DNA of 64,000 bases from Flavobacterium sp. N502536 (GTDB lineage Bacteria > Bacteroidota > Bacteroidia > Flavobacteriales > Flavobacteriaceae). The stretch is taken from NCBI RefSeq assembly GCF_025947345.1, contig NZ_CP110011.1:1054001-1118000 (forward strand). The letters run 5' to 3'. Below are positions 40,021-51,330 of this stretch, one piece after another. The notes below the pieces were generated by a model. The model searched no databases and was not told where the DNA came from. It saw only the letters and a list, made by a program, of their open reading frames with translations. The translations under genes were made by a program, and so were the position numbers. The stretch's first letter is position 1; each line of letters starts with the position of its first letter.

Positions 40021-40637
40021 TACTTCTGAATGATTACATAAGAGTTTTTATGTCCAGGAACACATCCTTTAATAACAAGTAGGTTCTTTTCAGCCACTAC
40101 TTTTAAAACTCTAAGGTTTTGAACTTTTACATTGTCTCCTCCCATTCTTCCAGCCATACGCATTCCTTTGAATACTCTAGATGGATAAGAAGATGCTCCT
40201 ACAGAACCTGGCGCTCTTAAACGGTTGTGTTGACCGTGAGTTGCTTGTCCAACACCACCAAAACCGTGACGTTTAACAACCCCTTGAAAACCTTTACCTT
40301 TAGATACACCTTGTACATCTACAAATTCTCCTTCAGCAAAAATAGAAACATCAATAAGATCCCCTAATTTTTGTTCAGTTGCAAAATCTTGAAATTCAAC
40401 GACTTTTTTCTTAGCAACAGTTCCAGCTTTTTTAAAGTGACCTAAAGCCGCTTTAGTGGAATGTTTCTCGTTTTTGTCATCGAAACCAAGTTGCAACGCT
40501 TCGTACCCGTCAACACCTTTGGTTCTGACTTGGGTAACAACACACGGCCCAGCCTCGATTACTGTACAAGGAATGTTTTTCCCGTTTTCGTCGAAAATAC
40601 TAGTCATGCCGATTTTTTTACCAATTAACCCAGACAT
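40020..40637 (-). CDS. rplC: 50S ribosomal protein L3
   Basis: The 205-residue protein begins [20 protein letters not shown] and has the [20 protein letters not shown] loop that reaches the peptidyl-transferase centre. It is the first gene of the S10 unit here, because rpsJ is separated by a terminator and promoter. Confidence 0.98.
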   Translation of the reverse strand: MSGLIGKKIGMTSIFDENGKNIPCTVIEAGPCVVTQVRTKGVDGYEALQLGFDDKNEKHSTKAALGHFKKAGTVAKKKVVEFQDFATEQKLGDLIDVSIFAEGEFVDVQGVSKGKGFQGVVKRHGFGGVGQATHGQHNRLRAPGSVGASSYPSRVFKGMRMAGRMGGDNVKVQNLRVLKVVAEKNLLVIKGCVPGHKNSYVIIQK

Positions 40638-40706
40638 AAATATTAATTATTAATTACTAAAATTCCCTTCAATTTGAAAATAACAGAAATTTCCAAACAG
40701 GGAGTG

Positions 40707-40737
40707 CAAAAGTAGATATTAAAATTGAATATACCAA
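40707..40737 (-). promoter_or_regulatory. predicted promoter of the rplC-led S10/spc/alpha array
   Basis: TTG (40735-40737), a 20-base spacer and TACTTTTG (40707-40714) on the minus strand match the Bacteroidota consensus. The leader to the rplC ATG is about 63 bases. Confidence 0.6.
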
Positions 40738-40994
40738 ACAGTTAGAAAAATTAAATCGCTCATAATCAAAATCCAAGCTTCAAAATAACAGCCGGCACAA
40801 CTTTTCCGATCTCAAAATTTGAAGCATTTTTTTTAATCTTTACACAATTTACACTTAACAATTACATAATAAAACAGAAATAAAAAACTTTCGCACCCCC
40901 TTAAAACAAAGGACTTTACACCAACTTACCAGTCCCTTAAAATCATCGAATATTAAAAAAATACCCGACTCAAAATCTCCTTCCAAAAACAAAA
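40738..40994. other. AT-rich gap between the S10 promoter and the rpsJ terminator
   Basis: About 257 bases without a reading frame, RNA gene or repeat that I can support on either strand. With the flanking promoter and terminator it makes a 407-base break in an otherwise compact gene array. Confidence 0.5.
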
Positions 40995-41022
40995 AAAAGC
41001 GAGACATTTCTGTCTCGCTTTT
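40995..41022 (-). terminator. terminator of the rpsL-rpsG-fusA-rpsJ operon
   Basis: A 12-base perfect stem (AAAAGCGAGACA/TGTCTCGCTTTT) with a 4-base loop is followed by a T run on the minus strand, 22 bases after the rpsJ stop. Confidence 0.93.
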
Positions 41023-41044
41023 CATATAAAAAAATATAAAAAAA

Positions 41045-41350
41045 TTATACTTTTATCTCTACTTCAACTCCACTTGGCAATTCAAGTTTCATTAATGCAT
41101 CAATAGTTTTAGATGAAGATGAATAAATATCAATCAATCTCTTGTATGACATTACTTCAAATTGCTCTCTCGCTTTTTTGTTAACGTGCGGAGAACGCAA
41201 TACAGTGAAAAGTTTTTTGTGAGTTGGTAACGGAATTGGACCTGTTACAACTGCTCCAGTAGTTTTTACTGTTTTTACGATCTTTTCAGCAGATTTATCT
41301 ACCAACATGTGATCGTAAGATTTTAGTTTTATTCTGATTTTTTGACTCAT
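41045..41350 (-). CDS. rpsJ: 30S ribosomal protein S10
   Basis: The 101-residue S10 has the motif [20 protein letters not shown]. It also takes part in antitermination with NusB. It lies 11 bases after fusA and before a terminator, so it belongs to the str unit rather than to the S10 unit. Confidence 0.98.
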
Positions 41351-41361
41351 TTTCTTAAGAA

Positions 41362-43518
41362 TTAAGCGTTACCTTTTGCTTTTTTAATTACAGCTTCTGA
41401 AATATTAGAAGGTGTTTCTGCATAGTGAGAAAACTCCATTGTTGAAGTTGCTCTACCAGATGATAATGTTCTTAATGTTGTTACATAACCAAACATTTCT
41501 GATAAAGGCACATCAGCTTTAATAGTTTTAGCACCGTTTCTGTCACCCATGTCATTCACCTGACCTCTACGACGGTTGATATCACCAACGATATCTCCCA
41601 TGTTTTCTTCAGGAGTAATAACTTCCATTTTCATGATTGGCTCCAAAATAATAGCACCAGCAGCTTTAGCTACTTCTCTATAACCCATTCTAGCAGCTAA
41701 CTCAAAAGAAAGCGCATCAGAATCGACAGGGTGGAAAGATCCGTCCGTCAAAGTTACTTTTAAACTATCTACTTGATAACCAGCCAATGGACCAGTTTTC
41801 ATAGCTTCACGGAAACCTTTTTCTACAGAAGGGATATATTCCTTAGGAACGTTACCACCTTTTACTGCATTAATAAACTGTAATCCTACAGGAACTTTAC
41901 CATCCACTTCTTCAGCTGGCTCAAGTGTAAATACGATATCACCGAATTTACCACGACCTCCTGATTGTTTCTTGTAAGTCTCTCTGTGTGTTGCAGTTCT
42001 TGTAAACGCTTCTTTGTATTCAACTTGAGGCTCACCTTGGTTCACTTCAACTTTAAATTCACGTTTCATACGATCTACTAAGATATCTAAGTGAAGCTCA
42101 CCCATACCTGAGATAATAGTTTGCCCTGAAGCCTCATCTGTTCTAACTGTAAATGTTGGATCCTCTTCAGCTAATTTAGCCAAAGCCATACCCATCTTAT
42201 CAACGTCAGCTTTAGTTTTAGGTTCAATTGCAATACCAATTACCGGTGCAGGGAATTTCATAGACTCAAGAATGATTGGGTGTTTTTCATCACACAATGT
42301 ATCTCCAGTTTTAATATCTTTAAATCCAACAGCAGCTCCAATATCTCCAGCCTCAATATATTCGATTGGATTTTGTTTGTTAGCGTGCATTTGGTAGATA
42401 CGAGAGATTCTTTCTTTACTTCCTGAACGAGTGTTCAAAACATAAGAACCAGCATCTAAACGTCCAGAATAAGCACGGAAGAAAGCTAAACGACCTACGA
42501 ATGGGTCAGTAGCAATTTTAAATGCCAAAGCAGCGAACGGCTCTTTTACGTCTGGACGACGTAAGATTTTAGTTTGATCTTCTTCTAATAATTCAGCATC
42601 ATCAGGGTGAATTCCTTCGATACCTTCCTTATCCATTGGAGAAGGTAAATATTTACAAACTGCATCTAACATGAATTGAACTCCTTTGTTTTTGAAAGAA
42701 GAACCAGCGATCATCGGGATGATAGCCATATCCATAGTAGCAGCTCTTAAAGCGTTGTTGATTTCTTCCTCAGTAATAGAGTTCTCATCTTCCATGAATT
42801 TCTCTAAAAGGTTTTCATCGTAATCAGCAACCGCTTCAATAAGAATAGATCTGTATTCTTTAACCTCTGCAACCATATCAGCAGGAATTTCAACAATATC
42901 AAAAGTCGCCCCTTGAGTTGCATCATGCCAAATGATAGCTTGGTTTTTTACTAAATCTACAACACCTTTGAAATCATTTTCTTCACCAATTGGCAAAGTG
43001 ATCGCAACAGCATTTGATTTCAACATATCACGAACCTGTTGACAAACTCCTAAGAAGTTAGATCCTTGACGGTCCATTTTGTTAACAAATCCCATACGTG
43101 GAACTCTGTACTGATCAGCAAGTCTCCAGTTAGTTTCTGACTGAGGCTCAACACCATCAACAGCACTAAATAAGAAAACTAATCCATCAAGTACACGTAA
43201 AGAACGGTTTACCTCTACAGTAAAGTCAACGTGTCCAGGAGTATCAATAATATTAAAGTGGTATGGCAATGATTCAGGCAAAAGTTTTCCTTGCTCAGTT
43301 GGAAAATTCCACTCACAAGTTGTTGCAGCTGAAGTAATTGTAATACCTCTTTCTTGCTCTTGAGCCATCCAGTCCATTGTTGCAGCACCATCGTGTACTT
43401 CACCAATTTTATGTGACTTTCCAGTATAAAAAAGGATACGCTCAGTTGTTGTTGTTTTACCAGCATCAATGTGAGCAGCAATTCCGATATTTCTTGTATA
43501 TTTTAAATCTCTAGCCAT
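41362..43518 (-). CDS. fusA: elongation factor G
   Basis: The 718-residue translational GTPase has G1 [20 protein letters not shown], switch-region [18 protein letters not shown]3 DTPGHVDF and G4 NKMDR. The later domains follow (for example [19 protein letters not shown] and the C-terminal [18 protein letters not shown]). It drives ribosome translocation. It follows rpsG after 10 bases. Confidence 0.99.
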   Translation of the reverse strand: MARDLKYTRNIGIAAHIDAGKTTTTERILFYTGKSHKIGEVHDGAATMDWMAQEQERGITITSAATTCEWNFPTEQGKLLPESLPYHFNIIDTPGHVDFTVEVNRSLRVLDGLVFLFSAVDGVEPQSETNWRLADQYRVPRMGFVNKMDRQGSNFLGVCQQVRDMLKSNAVAITLPIGEENDFKGVVDLVKNQAIIWHDATQGATFDIVEIPADMVAEVKEYRSILIEAVADYDENLLEKFMEDENSITEEEINNALRAATMDMAIIPMIAGSSFKNKGVQFMLDAVCKYLPSPMDKEGIEGIHPDDAELLEEDQTKILRRPDVKEPFAALAFKIATDPFVGRLAFFRAYSGRLDAGSYVLNTRSGSKERISRIYQMHANKQNPIEYIEAGDIGAAVGFKDIKTGDTLCDEKHPIILESMKFPAPVIGIAIEPKTKADVDKMGMALAKLAEEDPTFTVRTDEASGQTIISGMGELHLDILVDRMKREFKVEVNQGEPQVEYKEAFTRTATHRETYKKQSGGRGKFGDIVFTLEPAEEVDGKVPVGLQFINAVKGGNVPKEYIPSVEKGFREAMKTGPLAGYQVDSLKVTLTDGSFHPVDSDALSFELAARMGYREVAKAAGAIILEPIMKMEVITPEENMGDIVGDINRRRGQVNDMGDRNGAKTIKADVPLSEMFGYVTTLRTLSSGRATSTMEFSHYAETPSNISEAVIKKAKGNA

Positions 43519-43528
43519 TTCTTACGAA

Positions 43529-44005
43529 TTAAAATCTAAAGTGAGAGAAAGCTTTATTAGCTTCTGCCATCTTGTGAGTATCCATTCTTTTCTTAACCGC
43601 AGCACCTTCTTCTTTAGCAGCAGCTAAACATTCTGACGCTAAACGTTGTGCCATAGATTTTTCATTTCTTCTTCTAGAATAAAGTATTAACCACTTCATT
43701 GCCATAGAAATTTTTCTGTCTGGTCTAATTTGCATTGGAATTTGAAATGTAGCTCCACCAACTCTACGACTACGTACTTCTACGTGAGGCATAACGTTTG
43801 TTAACGCATCTTTCCAAATTTCTAATGAAGATTTTTCTGAATCTTGCTTTTTAGACTCAATGATGTCAATTGCATCATAAAATACTTTGAAAGCTGTAGA
43901 TTTCTTACCGTCCCACATTAAGTTGTTCACAAAACGTGTTACCAATTGGTCATTAAACCTCGGGTCTGGTAAAAGTGGTCTTTTCTTTGCCGCTCTTTTT
44001 CTCAT
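43529..44005 (-). CDS. rpsG: 30S ribosomal protein S7
   Basis: The 158-residue protein begins MRKRAAKKRPLLPDPRFNDQ and has VRSRRVGGATFQIPMQIRPD. It binds the 3' domain of 16S rRNA. It starts 24 bases after rpsL. Confidence 0.98.
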   Translation of the reverse strand: MRKRAAKKRPLLPDPRFNDQLVTRFVNNLMWDGKKSTAFKVFYDAIDIIESKKQDSEKSSLEIWKDALTNVMPHVEVRSRRVGGATFQIPMQIRPDRKISMAMKWLILYSRRRNEKSMAQRLASECLAAAKEEGAAVKKRMDTHKMAEANKAFSHFRF

Positions 44006-44029
44006 GTCTTTTTCTTAAAAGTTTTTAAA

Positions 44030-44413
44030 TTACTTTTTTGCTTCTTTTGGGCGTTTAGCACCGTACTTAGATCTTCTTTGCGTTCTTCCTGCAACTCCTG
44101 ACGTGTCAAGCGCTCCACGAACGATATGATATCTAACACCTGGTAAATCTTTTACCCTTCCACCTCTAACTAATACTATCGAGTGCTCTTGTAAATTGTG
44201 TCCTTCTCCAGGGATGTAAGCATTCACCTCATTACCATTTGTCAAACGTACACGCGCAACTTTACGCATTGCAGAGTTTGGTTTTTTTGGTGTAGTAGTG
44301 TAAACACGCGTACAAACCCCTCTTCTTTGAGGACAAGAATCTAAAGCAACCGATTTACTCTTCTTAGTTATCTGAGTTCTTCCTGTTCTTACTAATTGTT
44401 GAATTGTTGGCAT
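44030..44413 (-). CDS. rpsL: 30S ribosomal protein S12
   Basis: S12 of 127 residues beginning [20 protein letters not shown]. The ATG at 44411-44413 is chosen because an in-frame upstream ATG adds 28 residues unlike S12 and runs into the promoter. The streptomycin-related [12 protein letters not shown] and [13 protein letters not shown] segments look wild-type. Confidence 0.97.
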
Positions 44414-44467
44414 AATTAATACTAAAAATTTATTATGTATATTAAATTCCCGCTTTTTACGGGGTTG

Positions 44468-44497
44468 CAAATGTATAAAATATTTTTCACTATACAA
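44468..44497 (-). promoter_or_regulatory. predicted promoter of the str operon
   Basis: TTG (44495-44497), a 19-base spacer and TACATTTG (44468-44475) on the minus strand fit the Bacteroidota consensus. The leader of about 50 bases carries a short CCCG/CGGG inverted repeat. Confidence 0.6.
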
Positions 44498-44581
44498 ACG
44501 TTAATCCATTAATTTTCAATAAGATTATTTAAGCTTATGATTTTACAAACAAACAATAGATATTTGCAATACTTTTAATAA

Positions 44582-46297
44582 ATGAAACAATTGCTTTTGA
44601 AACCGCTTTTATCCCTCCTATTTTTCATTGTCAGCATTTCTTTCTATGCTCAAGATCTTCATTTACAAATTAAAGGATCCAATCCAGCCGAAACACAAAT
44701 TATTGATTCACTAAGTTACTCCGGAAATCACGCTAACCTAAAATCACTATTTGACGAAGTTAAAAATATTTCTGAGAAGCTATCCAAAAAAGGTTATCTG
44801 GACCATCAAATAATGGAGACAAAAAAAATAAACGACAGCACTTTCACCTCCACAATCAACTTAAAAAACAAAATAAAAGAGGTACATATATATATAGGAG
44901 CAAATCGCAGTTTTTTTGACGACGCAAAAATCAAAAACGACACCTTAATTATTCCGTATAGAGAATTAGAAAATTATCTAAATCAAAAAACATTAGAGGC
45001 AGAAAAAGCAGGTTTTGCGCTCAACAAAATAAAACTTGAAGACCTACAGAAAAAGAATTCCATAATTTACGCAAGCTTAAATTTTAAATCCGAAAAAAAA
45101 CGCACTGTAAATTCCATTATTCTAACCCAAACCGACAACTCCAAACGAGATTATTTCCCAAAAGGACACCTCAAACAACTCAACAAAAAATACCTAAACA
45201 AAACTTTCAATCAGGAAACTATAAAACAATTATACAACGACATCAATGCATTTGAATTTATAACTCAAACGAAATACCCCGAAATTCTATTCACAAACGA
45301 TGCTACAAAAGTATATGCTTATATCGAAAAAAGAAGAGCAAACACTTTTGACGGCTACATTGGCTTCTCTAATGACGAAAACAAAAAAACAACCCTAAAC
45401 GGATACCTGGATCTGTCGTTATTAAACACGCTTCATGCAGGCGAACAATTCTCGCTATATTGGAAAAGCGACAGAAACCAACAAAAAACCTTTAATACAA
45501 AAATTGAAATTCCGTACATATTCCAATCCCCACTAGGCATCAAAGCCCAACTCAATATCTTCAAACAGGACAGTACTTTTCAGAACACCAAAACCGCAAT
45601 TGACCTAGGCTATTTCTTAAACTACAATTCACGACTCTACCTGGGTTATCAGTCTACGGAATCAAGCGACATTCAAAACACAAACAACAGCACCATTAGC
45701 GACTACAAAAACTCGTACGTCACTTCTACTCTCGAGTATAAAAAAACAGATTATCTCAATACCTTATTCCCTAAAAAAGCCGCTCTAAACTTCATCGTCG
45801 GATACGGGAAAAGAAACACCAACAACAGCCCACAAACCGTAACATCCAGCAAACAATTCTACACCAACCTTAATCTGTCGTACAATTTTGAACTCAACAA
45901 AAAGAACTTCATTTTTCTGAATCCTCAGGTTTTTTATTTAAAAAGCCAAAATTACATCACCAACGAATTGTTTCGGTTTGGAGGAACAAACTCTATAAGA
46001 GGTTTCGCCGAGAACAGCCTTCAGGCCAATTTCGCCTCTATGTTACTCACCGAGTACCGATACAAAGTATCCAACAACCTGTACATCAATTCGATTATAG
46101 ACTTTGCAATCTATCAAGATTTAACAAACAATCAAAATCTTAATAAATTACAAAAATTATCAGGAGTCGGAATCGGCACAACCATCCAGACAACGAGTGG
46201 ACTGTTGCGAATTAATCTCAGCAATGGCGGGGAAAGTCTTCAGGAAATTAAATTTTTTAACACAATTGTCAGCATAAACTATAATGTTAAATTTTAA
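44582..46297 (+). CDS. Omp85/BamA-like outer-membrane protein
   Basis: The 571-residue protein has a signal peptide (LLSLLFFIVSISFYAQ). A periplasmic part of about 230 residues may include POTRA-like folds. The C-terminal beta-barrel contains the Omp85 lid-lock motif RFGGTNSIRGFAEN near residue 470, and the protein ends in an aromatic residue (NYNVKF). It is shorter than BamA (about 800 or more), closer to TamA/ShlB-type members. The role, protein insertion or secretion, is uncertain. It is divergent from rpsL. A decayed copy of its own 3' end follows it. Confidence 0.8.
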   Translation: MKQLLLKPLLSLLFFIVSISFYAQDLHLQIKGSNPAETQIIDSLSYSGNHANLKSLFDEVKNISEKLSKKGYLDHQIMETKKINDSTFTSTINLKNKIKEVHIYIGANRSFFDDAKIKNDTLIIPYRELENYLNQKTLEAEKAGFALNKIKLEDLQKKNSIIYASLNFKSEKKRTVNSIILTQTDNSKRDYFPKGHLKQLNKKYLNKTFNQETIKQLYNDINAFEFITQTKYPEILFTNDATKVYAYIEKRRANTFDGYIGFSNDENKKTTLNGYLDLSLLNTLHAGEQFSLYWKSDRNQQKTFNTKIEIPYIFQSPLGIKAQLNIFKQDSTFQNTKTAIDLGYFLNYNSRLYLGYQSTESSDIQNTNNSTISDYKNSYVTSTLEYKKTDYLNTLFPKKAALNFIVGYGKRNTNNSPQTVTSSKQFYTNLNLSYNFELNKKNFIFLNPQVFYLKSQNYITNELFRFGGTNSIRGFAENSLQANFASMLLTEYRYKVSNNLYINSIIDFAIYQDLTNNQNLNKLQKLSGVGIGTTIQTTSGLLRINLSNGGESLQEIKFFNTIVSINYNVKF

Positions 46298-46539
46298 CAC
46301 TGTGAGAAAATTCACCAAAACAGCGATCTCACTATTAACAAATCATTAAGAACTTAGAATTTCCGTAAAATCCCAAACAATAAGCGGAATTACACGAAAT
46401 AACCGCAGTAATAACTGACCAAAAACCCAGCAAATTCAATTATTTAACACAATGCTTAATATATGTTACAATGTTAAATTTTAACCTTGTGAGAAAATTC
46501 ATTAACCCAACACTAGGATTATTAACAAATTATTAAGAA
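46166..46539 (+). repeat. 187-bp tandem duplication of the Omp85-like gene 3' end
   Basis: Unit A (46166-46352) and unit B (46353-46539) align without gaps at a 187-base offset. Similarity is strong at ACAA..AG.GGA to GCAGNAAT, at TTTAACACAAT, and at AATGTTAAATTTTAAC with TGTGAGAAAATTCA. Both units end in ATTAACAAATNATTAAGAA. Unit A holds the last codons and stop of the intact gene. Confidence 0.75.
46353..46483 (+). pseudogene. decayed C-terminal remnant of the Omp85-like gene
   Basis: In the frame aligned with the intact gene, the segment reads TISGITRNNRSNN, a stop, then QQIQLFNTMLNICYNVKF and a stop. The intact gene reads TTSGLLRINLSNGG and QEIKFFNTIVSINYNVKF at the matching places. The remnant is non-functional and directly precedes the SusC leader. 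Confidence 0.7.
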
Positions 46540-46560
46540 TATTGTAAGACTAATTCAAAA
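46521..46560 (+). promoter_or_regulatory. conserved SusC leader block, copy 1
   Basis: A 40-base block starting ATTAACAAATTATTAAGA and ending GACTAATTCAAAA lies 11 bases before the SusC start. It aligns without gaps to blocks before the other two SusC genes; 31 of 40 columns are identical in all three. Function is unknown (operator, promoter part or translational element). Confidence 0.6.
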
Positions 46561-46571
46561 TAATTGAAAAA

Positions 46572-49500
46572 ATGAAACCAAAGTTCAATGGATTTTTAGT
46601 ACTACTATTAGTGCTATTCGCGCAACTAACCTTTGCGCAGGAAAGAGCCGTTTCGGGGACCGTTACCGATGATGCAGGTATGCCATTACCAGGCGTAAGT
46701 GTACTAATCAAGGGAACAAAAACCGGCACACAAACTGATTTTGACGGTAAGTACTCCATCAAAGCAACCACAAGTCAAATTTTAGTATTTAGCTACATCG
46801 GCATGAAGACTCAAGAAATTGCCGCGAGCTCATCACAAGTAAACACTAAGTTATCTGGAGATGCCCAACAGCTGGAAGGCGTTGTGGTAACTACAGCGAT
46901 GGGTATTAAAAGAGAAAAGAAATCTCTTGGATATGCCTCTCAACAAATTTCAGGAAAAGACGTTAATGGCGGAGCCGGAAACGCTAACGTTGCCAACCTC
47001 CTATCTGGTAAAGCTGCGGGGGTAGAAGTTCAAAGAAACAACAACTTTGGAGGCTCTACAAACGTTGTAATCAGGGGAAATAAATCACTTACCGGAAACA
47101 ATCAGGCCCTTTGGGTTATTGATGGGGTGCCAATTGACAACTCTAACACAAACGTTTCTTCACAACAAGTTGGTGGCGGTGGTTACGATTACGGTAACAA
47201 TGCTTCGGATATCAACCAGGAAGACATCGAAAGCATCAACATTCTTAAAGGAGCTGCTGCAACGGCATTATACGGATCAAGAGCCGCAAATGGTGTTGTA
47301 ATGGTAACTACCAAAAAAGGAAAATCAAATGACAACAAAATAGGATTTTCTTTCTCAAGCGGATTCACCAATGGAAGTGTTGACAAATCAACTTTTCCTA
47401 AATATCAAAACAGATACGGATCCGGATATGGTTTTGGATCGTCATTCTTAGGAACTGGTACACCAGACACCGTTGACACCTCTAATGATGCTTCTGACGG
47501 GGACGCGTTCAACAATCAACCCGTGTATCAATGGGATGCTTTCACACCATTTTCTCCAAACTACGGAAAAGCAACACCATGGGCAGCTGCAAAAAATGGC
47601 CCTGTAACTTTCTTTAATGATGCTCATACTTTTGTTAATAGTATTGCACTTGAAAAATCAACTGAAAGATCAAGCTTATCTTTAAGCTATGTTAACACTA
47701 ATCAAACTGGTATTCTTCCAAACAGTGAATTGAAGAAAAATCAAATCAGTGCCAGATTCAGCCAAAAAGTTACTGACAAACTTACTGCCAATGCTTATGC
47801 AGCAGTTACACTACAAAGTACTGTAGGTAGAAACTCGACAGGTTACAATGACAATATCATGAGTAACTTCAGACAATGGTGGCAAACTAATACCGATGTT
47901 CAGGCTTTAAAAGATGTTTACTTTGCATCAGGCGGACAAAACGTAACCTGGAACTGGGCCGACCCAACAGATCCTTCAGGTTTAGTACCGGCATACTGGG
48001 ACAACCCATACTTTACCCGCTATCAAAATTATTCTTCTGATGACAGAACACGTTTGTTTAGCTACGCTTCCCTTAACTACGAAATCACTCCATGGTTAAG
48101 CGCATTAGGAAGAGTTTCGCTTGATACGTACAAACAACTACAAGAAGAAAGAAGAGCTATTGGATCTATCGCTTCAGGATTTGGTCTTTCACCAGTTGAC
48201 GAATCATCAGGATACCAAAGAAACAACATCGACTTCCAAGAGATCAATTATGACTTTATGTTAAACTTCAATAAAAAAATTGGAGACAACATTAGCTTAA
48301 ATGGAGTAATCGGAACAAACATCAGACGTAATAAAAGAGACAATGTACTTTCTTCAACCGTTGGAGGATTAGTAGTTCCTGGAATTTATGCCTTATCAAA
48401 TTCACGTTTAGACCTTCCATTCCCAAGAGAAGCAAAAATATCTTCAGGTGTTAATGGTATCTATGCTCAGGCATCTGTTGGTTATTTAGACACTTACTTT
48501 GTAGATGCTTCTATCAGAAGAGACGTTTCATCTACATTACCAGACAACAACAACGATTATGTTTACCCTGCAATTTCAGGATCATTCCTTTTCTCAAACG
48601 TAGTAAAAGCAGACTGGTTAAATCTGGGGAAATTCAGAATCAACTATGCTGAAGTTGGAAATGATGCAGACGCATTACAATTAAACAATACTTATACAAG
48701 AGTATCCAACTTCCAAGGAACACCTCTTTACACAAATGCATTATTACTTCCATTCCGTAGTATCAACAAAAATCCAAACCTAAAACCTGAAAGAACAAAA
48801 TCATTCGAAGTTGGTTTAGAAACAAGTTTATTGGACAGACGTTTAGGATTTGATGTTACTTACTACAAAACAAACTCCGTTGATCAAATTGTTGCAGCTG
48901 CTGTTTCTTCAGGATCTGGTTTCACAAACGGACTTGTAAATGGTGGAAACATCGAAAACAGAGGATTTGAGATTCAGTTAAACGGAACTCCAATCAGAAC
49001 TAAAGATTTCACTTGGGAAATTATCGTAAACTGGTCTAACAACAGAAGTAAAGTAATCACTTTACCAAACGGACTAGACAATCTGCAATTAGGAGCTTTC
49101 CAAGGTGGTGTAACGGTTAATGCTGCACCGGAGAAGCTTACGGCGCACTTAAAGGAACTGACTTTGTTTACACAAACGGTCAGCCAACAATAGACCAAGC
49201 CACAGGAAAATACATGATCACTACTTCTTCAGACAATACAATCGGAAACATAACTCCGGACTGGATTGGTGGTGTTAGAAACAAATTTACCTACAAAAAC
49301 TTAACTTTCGGATTCTTAATTGACACTCAAAAAGGTGGAGACATTTTCTCTTTAGATATGTATTATGGTCTTGCATCTGGATTATACAAAGAAACAGCTG
49401 TAGGAGACATCAGAGAAAATGGTACTTTAAATCCTGGAGTAGCTCCTAACGGAACTCCAAATACCGTAAAAACAAAAGGTGGAACAATTGCAACCAGCAT

Positions 49501-49786
49501 GGGATATCAGGCAGCTCCAAACAAAGCCTTTATCTATGACGCTTCTTTTGTTAAATTAAGAGAAGTATCTATTACTTACAACTTCCCAAAAAGCATGTTC
49601 GAAAACACATTCATAAACGCAGCATCTGCAAGTTTAGTTGGTTCGAACCTATGGATAATCAGTAAAAATCTACCATACGCAGATCCAGAAAGTGGACTGT
49701 CTTCAGGAAATAGCTCAAGAGGTTATTCAGTTGGATCTCTTCCAACAACCAGAGATATTGGTTTTAACTTAACATTCAAATTTTAA
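46572..49786 (+). pseudogene. SusC-like TonB-dependent receptor 1, broken by a 1-base deletion
   Basis: Restoring a G at CCGG 49128-49131 (expected CCGGG) joins APGEAYGALKGTDFVYTNGQ and gives 1071 residues. The signal peptide ends near TFAQ (residue 22). A carboxypeptidase-regulatory-like domain follows (GTVTDDAGMPLPGVSVLIKG, DFDGKYSI), then a TonB plug (near 115-230, with IRGNKSLTGNNQALWVIDGV and ALYGSRAANGVVMVTTKKGK) and a 22-strand-type barrel ending GFNLTFKF. There is no N-terminal signalling extension. With the SusD lipoprotein 11 bases downstream it forms an outer-membrane nutrient importer; the substrate is unknown. The deletion context is shared with other broken genes here, so it is probably intact in the organism. 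Confidence 0.88.
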
Positions 49787-49797
49787 TACAGAACAAA

Positions 49798-51300
49798 ATG
49801 AAAAAATTAATATATGCTTTAGGAATCATGCTTCTCACAGTTTCATGTGACGATAGCAGCCTAACAGACTTAAATGTAGATGTAAAAAACCCTTCTGTAG
49901 TACCCCCAAGCACTTTATTTACAAATGCTGAGAAAAACCTAACAGAACAACTTGTCAATACCAACGTAAACAGAAACATTTTTAGATTAGTAAATCAACA
50001 ATGGACTGAAACTACGTACCTGGACGAATCTATTTACAATTGGGTAACCCGTAAAATTTCAGACAATCACTGGGACAGACTTTATGCAGGCGCACTTGCT
50101 GATTTATCTCAGGCAAAAGGATTTTTGGAAAAAGATGTAATCTCACCTACTGATCCTGAATTTGCTCAAAAAACAATCATCAAGAAAAATCAATTAATTT
50201 TGATTGACATACTAATGGTATATACGTATCAAATTCTAGTAGATACTTTTGGTGATGTTCCTTACTCAGAATCCTTACAAGGTTCTGCTGATTATTTGCC
50301 TAAATACGACAAAGCAATAGACATCTACAAAGATTTAATTGCACGTCTAAATAAAGACATCGCCGGTTTAGACACTTCACACCCAGGTTTTGGAGCTGCA
50401 GAAGTTATCTATAAAGACGATCTGAATGCCTGGATTAAATTTGCAAATAGTATGAAGCTAAAATTAGGTGTTAACCTAAAAGCGTCAGGACTTGAATCAG
50501 CACTTGCCGATGCTACCATTATATCTGGTGCTGCAGGAGGATTTACATCAAATGCCGACAACGCAAAATTACCTTATATGTTAAACCTTCCGAATACCAA
50601 CCCACTATATGTAGATATGGTATTCTCAGGAAGAAATGACTTTGTTGTTGCAAAACCATTCGTTGATGCTTTAGTGACATTAAACGATCCGAGAAAAACT
50701 CCTTATTTCAGACCAACTTACAAAGACACCAATGCTGATGGAGATTTGATCACTGTAACAGGTTACAGAGGTGGAATCGTTGGAATAAAAAACTCTCAGT
50801 CTAAATATACTCACGCCAGTGACAAAATCAAAGCACCAGATTTCAGTGGTACTTTATTAGATTATGCAGAAGTAGAATTTTTATTAGCAGAGGCTTCAGG
50901 AAGAGGTGTTGCTGTTGGAGGTACTATTGCTTCTCATTATAATGCAGCAATTTTAGCTTCTATGGAAGACTGGGGTGTTTCATCAACTGATGCCAACGCT
51001 TACCTTGCTCAACCAGCAGTTGCTTATGCTACAGCGACGGGAACATGGCAACAAAAAGTAGGAGAACAAGCATGGTATGCTTTATTCAACAGAGGTTTTG
51101 AAGGCTGGACATCTACCAGAAGATTAAACTTCCCTGTTCTAACAGCACCGGCAACTGCAGACCCGGCAGCAGCAGGACAAGTTCCATCGAGAATGGCTTA
51201 CCCTATCAGAGAACAAACGCTAAACGCGACAAACTACAATGCTGCAGCAACTTCTATTGGAGGTGACAAACTAACAACGAAGATTTTTTGGGATAAATAA
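49798..51300 (+). CDS. SusD/RagB-like outer-membrane lipoprotein 1
   Basis: The 500-residue protein has a lipobox LTVSC (Cys17) followed by acidic residues (CDDSS), consistent with surface display in Flavobacteria. Family features include VDTFGDVPYSESLQG, WIKFANSMKLKLGVNLK, a region DYAEVEFLLAEASGRG and the closing GDKLTTKIFWDK. It is most like the SusD_2-type lid proteins. It partners SusC 1, 11 bases upstream, and the pair ends at a terminator. Confidence 0.9.
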   Translation: MKKLIYALGIMLLTVSCDDSSLTDLNVDVKNPSVVPPSTLFTNAEKNLTEQLVNTNVNRNIFRLVNQQWTETTYLDESIYNWVTRKISDNHWDRLYAGALADLSQAKGFLEKDVISPTDPEFAQKTIIKKNQLILIDILMVYTYQILVDTFGDVPYSESLQGSADYLPKYDKAIDIYKDLIARLNKDIAGLDTSHPGFGAAEVIYKDDLNAWIKFANSMKLKLGVNLKASGLESALADATIISGAAGGFTSNADNAKLPYMLNLPNTNPLYVDMVFSGRNDFVVAKPFVDALVTLNDPRKTPYFRPTYKDTNADGDLITVTGYRGGIVGIKNSQSKYTHASDKIKAPDFSGTLLDYAEVEFLLAEASGRGVAVGGTIASHYNAAILASMEDWGVSSTDANAYLAQPAVAYATATGTWQQKVGEQAWYALFNRGFEGWTSTRRLNFPVLTAPATADPAAAGQVPSRMAYPIREQTLNATNYNAAATSIGGDKLTTKIFWDK

Positions 51301-51330
51301 GAAATACCAGAAAATAACATAATTTAACAC

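Noticed and set aside
40738..40994. Possible tRNA or small RNA in the rpsJ-rplC gap
   Set aside because: No cloverleaf, CCA end or strong hairpin apart from the rpsJ terminator could be found by eye.
44414..44497. N-terminal 28-residue extension of S12
   Set aside because: It runs through the predicted str promoter and has no similarity to S12.
46302..46332. GTGAGA/TCTCAC inverted repeat as terminator of the Omp85-like gene
   Set aside because: The 6-base stem has a 19-base loop, no T run, and is not kept in the second repeat unit.
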